Shown piece after piece: positions 1 through 9,500 of a DNA stretch of 62,291 nucleotides; position 1 is the first letter of the stretch, and each line of letters begins with the position of its first letter. Both the position numbers and the translations under genes were made by a program. Where the stretch lies: NCBI GenBank assembly GCA_021030915.1, contig JAGEMR010000162.1:1-62291 (forward strand). The letters are read 5' to 3'. The DNA comes from Astrothelium macrocarpum (taxonomy: Eukaryota > Ascomycota > Dothideomycetes > Trypetheliales > Trypetheliaceae). The notes under the pieces are model-generated. The model searched no databases. It was not told where the DNA came from and worked only from the letters and a program-made list of their open reading frames with translations.

Positions 1-2030
1 TTATATCAGATAATGATTGAATAATAAATGAATAAAATTTAAATTGAATTCAATATTTTAATTAATATATTATAAATTATATAATAGATATATATTATCT
101 TTTTATTTTTGATAGATATAAAAATTATCATTTAATTGATTTTGAATTATTCTATTAAAAGAATAATATTATCATTTTTTATATATTTTTTTATTTATCA
201 TATAAATTATAATTATTTAATATAAATTATTTTTGTATATTAAAATATATATACGATTAAATAATTAATAATTTTATATGAATGTATATTATTTATATTT
301 CAAAAAAGAATTTTTTTTCAATATTTTATAAAATTTTTCAAATTATTATAATAAAATCAAATATTTAAGGAGATTTTCGAGAAATAGGATTTATATCATA
401 CGACCTAGAATATATAATTTCATAATTGGATATAAAATTATATATATTTATATCCCCTGAAAATTCATCTAAATCCCCTCTTTTTTAAGAATTAAAGATA
501 TCATATAATCCCATTAAAATATAATCTTAAAATGAATATATTAGAAACTGAATTATACGATATTAGAATAATTCTCTATTTGAATTTTTATCTATTATCG
601 ATCAATTTTTATATAATACAATTATAATAATGTATCAATTTGCCATTTTGAAAAAAAAAAATCAAATATTTTATATGATAAATCAAAAATTTAACTGATA
701 TTGGAAAATTAAAAAAATCCGTTTATTAGAAGAAGGATTTTTTTCTATATAAAATGGACAGAATCTATAGATTCAGAAAGAATCTAAACAGATAATATAA
801 TAAAAAATAGATAAAAATAATAATCGTACGAGAATATTAAAAATAGATAAATGATAATATAATAATTACAATAAATCTGGATATAATACGCGCATCTGTA
901 TTATAATTAAAGATATATCTGAAAAAGAGAATTCTGAATAATATAAAAAAATTTATATTGTTATGATTGAATTATTTAAATTCTTCGTATGAGAGTGCGG
1001 AAAAGTGGCCAATCCAATTGGGTGGCCAACTCAATTGTGTTGTACGTTATTAAATAAATAATCAAAATTTTTATTATTGATTTTATAGAATTTGATACAA
1101 ACGAATTTTAATATTATAATATTTGTGAATTATTCGAAACGTATTTTTGAAATAAAAATTTGAATATATATATCGTATATTTGTATGCGTTTTTTGATAA
1201 TAATGAATAGAAAGAATTCGAAATTTATCAGAAAAATGAATTTCTAAAAAAAATTAAATAAAAGATTCGAAATATAATGAAGAATAATTTATTCATTTGA
1301 TCATATAAAATAAAAAATAAGAAATTCCGAATATCATTTGATTTTAATTAAAATAATATAAATATAATTTAATTAATTAAATTTTATTTTAATCAGATTA
1401 ATTTTAGATTTTTAAATGATTATTATTATTATCAGATTTATTTTTTAATTTCCGATAAAAATGATTAAAATAATGATTTTATAAAATAATTGAAAATTAA
1501 ATAATTAAAAATTAAATGATTGAAAATCGAATTAATTGTGATTTATTTAAATCAATTTTATTAAATTTATTATTTTTTAATAAAATTATGAATTGTTTTA
1601 TTAATAAATAATAAAAAATAAATTCAGAAAAAGGAATTATAATAAATTTAGAAAAAAATTTGGATACAATAAATTCAAAAAAAGATTCAATAATAAATTT
1701 AAAAGAAGATTTAATAACAGATTCAGAAAAAAATTTAAAAAAAGGTTTAATAATAATAGATTTAAAAAAAGATCGTTTAAAAATTTCAAAAAATCGTTCA
1801 ATAATTTCAGAAGATTTAATAAAAAATTCAGAAAATTTAAAAAATTCAATAAAAATAATACAAAATGACTGATTTTCGAAATAATCTGATTTGGATAAAT
1901 GAAAAAATTAAATATTTTATTAAAAATTAAATTTAAACAATTTCAGTTTCATTTTTTCTGAATTAGATAATAAAAATTAGAAATACGAATTTATTTTATT
2001 GATTTCTCATCATTATATCAATTTGGTGGG
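1..2030. repeat. AT-rich, RIP-like block, no intact gene
   Basis: This block is almost entirely A and T, with stops in every frame. The few remaining C residues are mostly in TC or CG contexts. A small island near 990-1050 has two GTGGCCAA motifs, possibly the end of an old element. The stretch 1620-1870 is a degenerate array described separately. I read the block as transposon DNA mutated by RIP; the element type is not recognisable. Confidence 0.8.
1620..1870 (+). repeat. Degenerate ~24-bp repeat array inside AT block
   Basis: Units such as TTCAATAATAAATTTAAAAG recur with drift (TTTAATAACAGATTCAG, TTTAATAATAATAGATTT). Read on the plus strand they give repeated S/N-I-I-D/N-L-K-K/E-D patterns over 70 open codons. 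The Lys codons (AAA) may once have been Glu codons (GAA) changed by G-to-A mutation, so the ancestor may have been an acidic repeat in a transposon protein. It is not annotated as a gene because of its low complexity. Confidence 0.4.
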
Positions 2031-2239
2031 GATTTATGTGTGCAGAATATCTTCGGCGAAATTATGAGCCGTTTTGAGCCACTCTGCGTTATGGCCGACC
2101 GAGATTCACCCTTGCATGAGACGCGCAACGCTAACCGCAAATTGTACCCCTGCTCAGCCCTTTTACTCCGCATGGCCGCGTCGAGCTAGCGTTGCGCGCA
2201 CCTTTATAACCCTTTGTCCTTCTCCGAATTGACTGCGGC

Positions 2240-2300
2240 GACGGCTTTAAGTATTTGTCCAATCCGAAGGCTGACGGCTTTAAAGCGTTTGTCGAATCTA
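2240..2300. repeat. Imperfect direct repeat, 33-bp period
   Basis: A 27-bp segment beginning GACGGCTTTAAG at 2240 recurs at 2273 with four or so changes. It lies in the roughly 400-bp gap between the AT block and the reductase gene, in the likely promoter region. I see nothing else in 2031-2440. Confidence 0.6.
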
Positions 2301-2626
2301 TGGGCTCGGATTTACAGGAGTTTGGAGATTGCGATTAAGAGCGGTAGTAATAACGTTACTGCCCGACTTGGATATTTAGATTTCACATAACTCTCCAAAT
2401 TAGCAAAAGTTTCTTAGCCCAAGTCTTCCCACACTTCCCCTTGACACGAGAACCATATGCAATACGCATGATTCGTAACCTCTTTCCACTTTCCTATCTT
2501 CCACAGTCTCTCTCACGTCTCAGTCGAAGACCTCCACGTCAAGTTCGGTCGCTTCAGATTCCTACTATGTTCAGCCTCGTGTCTCGCCCTTCTTATTTTC
2601 CGACAAGAGCCACACATAGCTCTAGT

Positions 2627-3649
2627 ATGGCTTCAAACTCCGCCGCTTGGCTTGTGGCCGAAAAGAGCCACCCATTCGAGGTCAAGTCGGCTCCACTTTG
2701 GACACCCGACAAGAACGAAATTCTTGTTAAAAATCATGCGCTCGCCATCAACCCTGTCGACGGCGATCTCCAGGTTGTGGCTTGGTTGCAGCTTGCTTAC
2801 CCTGTCATTCTGGGCCACGATATCGCCGGAGAGGTTGTCGCCGTTGGAACTGGTGTGACGCATTTCAAGGAAGGCGACCGCGTTGTCGGTCATGCAGTCG
2901 GCCTGACTACAAAGCAGGACCGGCACAACGGCTTTCAGGCTCATACAGTCCTGCAGACCAACATGACTAGTAAAATCCCGGACTCCATCACCTTCGAACA
3001 GGCATGCGTCATCCCCTTGGGTTGCTCGACCGCTGCTGCAGGCCTCTTCCAAGATGGCCACCTGAATCTACAACTTCCGACCGAGCCGCCGCAAAAGCCA
3101 ACCGGTCAAACACTGCTGGTCTGGGGCGGCTCTTCGGGCGTGGGGACCAACGCTATCCAACTCGCGGTCGCCGCCGGCTACGAGGTCATTGCCACCGCTT
3201 CACCAAAGAACTTCGAATATGTAAAGCAGCTAGGCGCAGTGGAGGTATTTGACTACAAGAGCACCACGATCGGCGATCAGCTGCTGAAAGTCTTCAGCGG
3301 GAAGACTATCGCGGGTGCACTGGACTGCATTGGAGGTGCCGCTTGGGGTATCTGTATGGACGTGGTCCACAAAACTCCAGGAGCCAAGAATGTAGCAGTG
3401 ACTAAGCGCGGCTTTCCAGACCCACCCGACGGTGTGACTATCAAGCACATCTTCGCAACGACTATCAAAGACAATAAGGTAGGATCGGCGGTGTACGAGG
3501 ATTTTCTGCCCAAGGCGCTTAAAGCAGGAACGTTTGTCCCGGCGCCAACGCCACAGGTCACTGGCAAAGGCTTACAAAGTGTGCAAGGAGCAATAGACCT
3601 CTACCGTAAGGGAGGGGTCTCTGGCAGGAAGTTGGTGGTATCTCTTTGA
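2627..3649 (+). CDS. Zinc-type alcohol dehydrogenase / enoyl reductase-like MDR protein
   Basis: This is a medium-chain dehydrogenase/reductase resembling fungal CipB-like oxidoreductases and trans-acting enoyl reductases; it probably reduces an unsaturated or carbonyl substrate with NADPH in the cytosol. The N-terminal GroES-like half contains NPVDGDLQ and LGHDIAGEVVAVG. The cofactor half contains the Rossmann motif WGGSSGVGTNAIQLA followed by a YEVIATAS strand. The structural-zinc cysteines of true alcohol dehydrogenases are absent, as expected for this branch. The frame is open from 2441, but the family start fits the ATG at 2627 (340 residues). An earlier ATG at 2567 would add 20 residues and one at 2468 would add 53, possibly as a leader. 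It is single-exon and looks intact. A role with the broken dioxygenase downstream is possible but unproven. Confidence 0.85.
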   Translation: MASNSAAWLVAEKSHPFEVKSAPLWTPDKNEILVKNHALAINPVDGDLQVVAWLQLAYPVILGHDIAGEVVAVGTGVTHFKEGDRVVGHAVGLTTKQDRHNGFQAHTVLQTNMTSKIPDSITFEQACVIPLGCSTAAAGLFQDGHLNLQLPTEPPQKPTGQTLLVWGGSSGVGTNAIQLAVAAGYEVIATASPKNFEYVKQLGAVEVFDYKSTTIGDQLLKVFSGKTIAGALDCIGGAAWGICMDVVHKTPGAKNVAVTKRGFPDPPDGVTIKHIFATTIKDNKVGSAVYEDFLPKALKAGTFVPAPTPQVTGKGLQSVQGAIDLYRKGGVSGRKLVVSL

Positions 3650-3960
3650 GGAATTGACAATCACCGAGCTGTGTGAGAGTAGCTAAAGCCAATCAGTTGA
3701 ACTTAATTAGTTGGAATTAACCAGATGAAATTATGCATTGATCGAATTACCACCACAACCTCGGCCTCGTGATCCTAACCAGGCTCTCTCTGACGTTACC
3801 AATACCAGGAGGCTAAAGAGCTGTCCATTTCTGCATTCTAAGTTCCGAATCAAGTCCAATACATTTGCTATACAAAACTATTCAGTATTCAATACGATGA
3901 GCCGTTTCGATATCGTTAGAAGGGCTTATTTCTATGGCTTTGAGCTTCCATGGCTTTATA
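3650..3960. other. Intergenic gap between convergent genes
   Basis: This is 311 bp between the ends of the reductase (+) and dioxygenase (-) genes. I see no gene or clear element, and presumably it holds both 3' ends. Confidence 0.5.
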
Positions 3961-5118
3961 TCATGTAGCCGCAGTAACCAGCTCCCTTGGAGGATTTACA
4001 GGCTCTGCTTTCAAGACTTTGCCGCTATCCCCCATAGTCTCCATCAGCCTCTTCCTGATATGCTCCCCAACCACTGTCTCAACACCAGAGCCATCTAGAG
4101 CAGCGACTTTCAGCTTCAAATTGCCATTCAGAAAGAATGGAACACTGTATCGATGATTGGCACCATTACTGACTACCCTGTGTTTGGCACTGCGGTAGTA
4201 TCCAGCAGTCCATTTCTGCATCATGTCGCCAATATTAATCACATACGCGTCTTCTTTCACCGGGACTGGGATCCAGGTTTCAGTCGGCGGATACCAAACC
4301 TCGAGTCCCCCCGTGCCTTCTTCCTGCAGCAGCACTGCTATGCCGCCAAAGTCGGTGTGGTCGCCGACTAGCAGATGTCTTAGCATTTCGGCCTAAAAGA
4401 ATGAATGTTCAGGCCGGGGAAGAAAAATACCTCCGAATTGTCTTTCGTCTCTCACGACTTGAGGAGCATAATGCAACAGTCTCATGGGAATGGACGGATT
4501 CATTGCGTATTCGTCGAAAACGTCTGGTGGGCATCCCCACTCATTTGGAAGACCAAGGGCGAGGATCTTGAGCAACTTTTTCACCAGGTTCAACATTGAG
4601 CTCTGATACTCCATGGTTGGAGTCCGAAAGCGCTCGTCAGGAAGAGATTTTGGCCATTGGTTTGGCCCCGTAGAAAATATACCTGCGTCTGGATCATCTT
4701 GTGAAATCTCCGCGCCAACGATGAACGCCTTGGAGAGAGATTTTAGTCAGCTCAGGCATCCAACCGATATTGATTGCATTTCATGCACCTCTTTTGTATC
4801 TGGCAGTAAACCTTCTTGGTGAGTTTGTATGCCTGGGGGCTCGTATCCTCGAAAAGACTTCCCGAAAGATTTGCCAATCCATACATTCATTCTTTCTGCA
4901 GGCGTGAGCGTAAAGAATAGCTTGCAGCACTCCAATATTTGCTTTCTGTCTTCCTCCGGAATGCCATGGCCGATTAGCTGGAAAAAGTCCTACGTGGTGC
5001 ACGCGTACTTGACGGCCTCAACGACATCACGTTGAGACTGTTCCGAAGCGGAAGCGGAGAAGAACGGGGAGATGTCAACAGTCGGGATTGCCTCTTGATG
5101 GGCTTCGGCGGTGCGCAT
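3961..5118 (-). pseudogene. 2OG-Fe(II) dioxygenase (isopenicillin N synthase-like), one nonsense codon
   Basis: The exons are 5118-4789, 4728-4431 and 4367-3961. The introns are 60 bp (GTGCAT..CCAAG) and 63 bp (GTATTT..GCTAG), and both preserve frame to give 344 codons, a normal family length. The N-terminal non-haem dioxygenase part includes DFFQLIGHGIP and LPDTKEAFIVG. The catalytic half has the iron ligands H213 and D215 in GDHTDFGG and H272 in AKHRVV, and R282/S284 (RYS) for 2-oxoglutarate. Codon 43 is TAG (4992-4990) just before DFFQL. CAG to TAG, a C-to-T change at CpA, is the simplest explanation, and no usable intron removes it. Splicing and active-site residues are otherwise intact, so the break looks recent, or it could be an assembly error. 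Enzymes of this family oxidise methylated aromatic polyketides in some fungal clusters, which would fit the polyketide synthase remnant downstream. That link is inference. Confidence 0.85.
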
Positions 5119-5811
5119 TTTGTTATTGCAGTAGTATTGCTTAGGTCGAATGGAAGTGCCAACTGTTTTTGAGGGGCGATAGTCTTATTAAAAACAAATC
5201 GATAAGAGATTTTTGTAAGTATGCGAAGATTATCACCACGCATAAAGCCTCACAGCAATGCTTATCGAAGAAATTTCATGATGATGAGCCATTCGCAACC
5301 AGGGTACATCATTGCTCGAGGAGAAACTCCAGCTCCACCCATTGCTCTATTTGCGGATGTTGAGACTATCGATCCCGTCAAAAGAAAGTCCGATGGTACC
5401 ATTGCATGTTGAAAAGCCAGAGTTATCCCGGAGATAATAGATTACGTTTGCTGTTATATCCGACGTTGTTTGGACAAGGAGAATTTTTTCTAGCTGCTGA
5501 TGTCTAGGCTACTCGGAGTTTCTCTGACGCGATGTATGTACCGCTCGGATTTCCTCTAACGCGGTGTAAGATATGTACCGCTCGGAGTATCACTATCGGC
5601 AATTTCCTACCAGCAGCAGTCTTTAGCATCCACTTGGAAATAAGAAAACTCCTAGTCTATACCCGTTGAGCTCTTTGTAGGTCCAAATCTTTGTTACCGA
5701 TACAACTCTCGAGATCACACACGCGACATACCACAAGGCCATTCCGGAACGCAGTGTTGATCAGGTCTTGCACTCAAATCACCAGATAATTTTTTTATCT
5801 CTCAAACCACA
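5119..5811. other. Intergenic region, divergent promoters
   Basis: This lies between the divergent dioxygenase and YciI-like genes. No convincing gene is present. It contains the direct repeats at 5512-5592. Confidence 0.5.
5512..5592. repeat. Short tandem repeat, about 2.3 copies
   Basis: Units start with CTCGGAGTTTCTCTGACGCG at 5512 and CTCGGATTTCCTCTAACGCG at 5544, with a partial third from 5581. Each full unit ends in TATGTACCG. The unit length is 32-37 bp because of a small insertion in the second copy. It lies in the upstream region of the YciI-like gene, about 220-300 bp before its ATG. Confidence 0.7.
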
Positions 5812-6141
5812 ATGTCTCAGCAGTACGATTGGCTGGTCCAGCTTTTCGATAAATCCGATGCTCTACCGCACCGCATGAGCAACTTATCCGCACACCTGAA
5901 TCACAACAGACCCCACATCGAGGCTGGTAAGATCGTTCTCTCTGGCCCTACACTTGCGTTCCATCCCAAGAGCACCGACGAGCCCCTTGCGATGACGGGG
6001 AGTGTGCTGTTGATGAAAGCCAGCAGCGAGGACGAGGTGCGGGAGATGCTAGAGGAAGACCCGTACGCAAAGATTGGTGTCTGGGACATGGAGAAGACCG
6101 CGGTGACGCCATTCTGGTGTGCCGTGAGGAAACCTCTATAG
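5812..6141 (+). CDS. YciI-like (YCII-related) protein
   Basis: This is a 109-residue single-exon protein. It has the small alpha/beta dimeric fold expected of YCII-related proteins: an opening YDWLVQLFD strand, a helix with RPHIEAGKI, LSGPTL, a central GSVLLMKASSEDEV, and DPYAKIGVW near the end. The family is related to muconolactone-isomerase-like folds. Fungal members are often near oxidoreductases, but the substrate is unknown. The ATG at 5812 is the only in-frame start, and the length matches the family. It looks intact. Confidence 0.85.
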   Translation: MSQQYDWLVQLFDKSDALPHRMSNLSAHLNHNRPHIEAGKIVLSGPTLAFHPKSTDEPLAMTGSVLLMKASSEDEVREMLEEDPYAKIGVWDMEKTAVTPFWCAVRKPL

Positions 6142-6583
6142 CGTCGTCTTACTTGGTCAATCTAGCCAGTGCACTGGGATAAATTCGAGGTGTTTGAATG
6201 AATGAATATAGCGAGAATGGTTTTTCCAGGATCATTTCTTTTTCTGATCTCAGTCTCTCGGAGCCTTCACCAATAGGTTCTGCTTAGTCATTTGATTAGT
6301 CAGTAGAATCTGAATAGCGCTCGATTACGGATTGAGCTTGCTTTCGTGAATGATCTAATTCGTGAGGTTGAATGCGATAATACAGATTAAGATGTTTGCA
6401 ATGCACTGAGTATTTCGATATCTATTCAGAGTTGATGGCGCAACCATTGCATACCAAGAAAGGGTTGTGAACATCAAGCACGGCGACGCATTTACAGCAA
6501 GTCAAAGACCTAATTTACTCAGGATAGCCAATCACGCATGCATCATCGGCCTCTCGAATTTCTCCGCGACGCTCCGCCAGATA
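6142..6583. other. Intergenic gap, nothing recognised
   Basis: This is 442 bp between convergent genes. I see no gene, RNA or repeat. Confidence 0.5.
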
Positions 6584-9500
6584 TTACCCGGTCCAAAAAC
6601 TCTTCCACGCCTCCGCCCATCTCTTCTCTTTTAATTCTTTCAGCCACTCCCTAAACTCTATTTCTTCCAAATCAACTTCCCCTTCCTCGGTGTTCTCCCC
6701 CATTTCCTGCTCGGTATTCCTACCTTTAAGCTTTGCCCTCTCAATACTCATCACCCCCCCTTCGATTCCCCTCCAACCCTCCACGGGACCCCTAATATAC
6801 GTGTGATCTACGCCACAATATTCATTCCACGAATCATTCGGTTGGCCCTTGTTCCTCGCCTGGCGCTTTTCGTAGCATGCCTGACATAAGTCGCAGGAGG
6901 CACAGATTGCGCAGAGGTAGAGGGGGTAAGACCAATTACTGAAGGCCGTGAAGCAGCCGTCGCAGTAGTAGTTGCTGTTGTTGAGATCGCCGTCGAGGGA
7001 GGGCTGGGAGTTGGGAGAGTCGATCTTGCTGAGGGCATCGGAGTTGGTAGAAGCGTCGGAGCGGACGCCATTGGTGGGATCCGAGGCTGACTTTGGAGTG
7101 GAGATTCCATTAGAAACTTCTGTGCCAGAGATGTTGCTTTTTGGTTTTGGAGTCGGCTGCGCACCAGAAGATGGATAATTTGCTTCTCCGTTCGTAGTGG
7201 GCTCTCCGGCGGCTGGCGGTGGGTTTTGAGAGTCAATTTTTTGAACAGCCTCTTTTCTGGCATCTTGTGTGTCGAAAAGGTTCTCAGGATCTTCTTCACT
7301 ATCAAGCTTGTAGAACTGCGCGGAGTAGGCGATCTGTGCATCTCTTTGAAGACCCACTAGGGCGAGAAGCCTGGCAAACAAGCGAAGACTTGCTTCATCG
7401 TTGCTTGAGATGGTATCAGTCAGGCCCTTGTAGCATATATCGAACGTTGATTGCATAACATCGTAGTATTCTTGAGCTGGTCCGAGCTTGAGGAGCATTC
7501 GGGCAAGCATGATTGCGGTATTGGAGCTCCGCTCGAAGTCAAGGGCCAGCGACTTGCCCAGCTGCTTCTCTGGAAGCTCCTTTAATTCGGAAAGCAGCGC
7601 GGCCTTGTGAGAAGGATCATGGGAAGACACAAAGTCCTCGTAGATAATCTCAGCGTAGTAGAAACGTGCCAAAACGAGTGCAAACATGTCGTCGCCATCT
7701 CCCCAGACAGTTTTGCAGGCATCGCTATCAAGGAGTTTGATCAAGACATCTTTCGCGGCGAGGCTATCTCCGATAACTCTTCTGTAGAAGAACGCAAGCC
7801 TTAGCCGTATAGATCCGCTACTTTGGCTGTGATCGTAGTATTCAATGACTTGATTGTAGAGGCGGATGAGGGTAGAAATGCCTTCATCGCCTACCTCTTT
7901 GGCGGCTCTCTGGACCCGCTGATTGCCACCATCGAGGTTACGCGCCAGAAAAATCCTCTGATCTTCAGCTTTTGTCTCACCTAGTCTGGTAATGATTTCC
8001 TTGTAGTCTTCCTGTTTCTCCAGGATATTGAAGACGTCATCGAGAAAGAAAGGTCGAGTCCAGGGTAGTAGACTGGCTGACTCATCGTACGACCGGATCG
8101 CTTCCTCGTGTAAGTCTAATTTTGCTTCGATCTGTGCCCGGGTGTACCAGCAATCGAACAAAAAATCTCTGTCCTCGTCGGAATAGGGCTTGATAAATAT
8201 GAAGCCAACCATTTTAAAAGCCTCCACAATATAGGAATGTGCCTGCTCCAAGCTCTCCATCCTGTCCCCCTCCAGGCTGGCTTCGAAAATGCGTAACGCA
8301 CATGCGGCTTGGAGGTGAAGAATACGGAATCGATCCTTGTTTGGGGGGTCGAACTTCACAGCGTTCTCGTATTCCTTCGATGCAAGTTGCATATGTTTCT
8401 TTGAAATGTAAACTGCGGCCAAGGCCCGGTGGAACTTGAAGTCGTCCTTCGTGCAATTAAAGGTATTGACAACCTGACGTATCTTATCCGGAGAAAGCGA
8501 GTCGTCATTTGGGATCTCTTCGCTGGCGTTTTCTAAAAAATGCAGAGTCGCAAAAGCCATCCGGAATGCCTGGTGCGCACGGGACCGACTATCGGCCTCG
8601 TACCAATTCTGACCGTGGCCACGCAGGAGATCTTGCAGGCAAGTCTCCGAGTCTGACTGGAACCTACGCAACCATTCTGCGACGTTTGGCTCGAGCATAG
8701 ACACTACTTTTTCTGCTCGCTCGAGCCATGCGGGGATGCGTTCGAAGGCAGACTTGGTTATGACCGGGCATGGCGTGTTTGTCTCGGACAGCTCGAAGAT
8801 GCGACGAGATTCCTCTATCTTACCCAACGGATTATTGCTATTCCGAAAGATTTGCGAAAGCAAGCTTACTACCCGACATACTTGCTCTTCAGTCGCATCA
8901 CTTACCGTAATCTGCAAGAAGTGCCAATCCCAATAGCACGACGCGTATTCTAGTAGGGGATCCTTCTGTTCTGAGTCCGTTCTCCACCCGTTGCCAGCAT
9001 CGGAACTCACGACCGTATTTAACTGAGAACACAATACACTTATTGAGGTATCGAGAATCGTAAGGTGAGCTGTGGCCTGATCCTCAGCAAGTCCGTGTGT
9101 CTGGAATTCTTGCTCCTTGAGAAAGTCACGAAAAGCCTTCTCTCGGAAGTAAACCGAGCCAGCGACGTCATCGTTGTCATCGTCGTGATTTTCATCTAAC
9201 GAACTGTCCTCGTCGAGAGGCTCGTCCGCGTCTCCGTCGTCACTCTCCCCATCATCGTCATCATTCTGGACAAGATCAAGTAGTCTCGACGACTGACCCT
9301 GCACTTCATCTTCAACCTTGAAAATGCTGTCGCCTGCGGATAGGGATACCAGCTGATTGGCCTCAGCAATAGATAGAGGTCTTTTTGCGTAGACCAACCA
9401 CGTGTACAATGTTCTGATTGCCTGCTGGGCTTCCGAAGACCGCGAGGAATATAGTTCGCCAAGAACGTGTTGGAAGAGATCTAGCAGATTTGAAGGGAGC

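Noticed and set aside
1637..1872. Overlapping 70-codon frames on both strands in the AT block
   Set aside because: Low-complexity Asn/Leu or Lys/Ile translations from AT-rich repeats; no start context or family.
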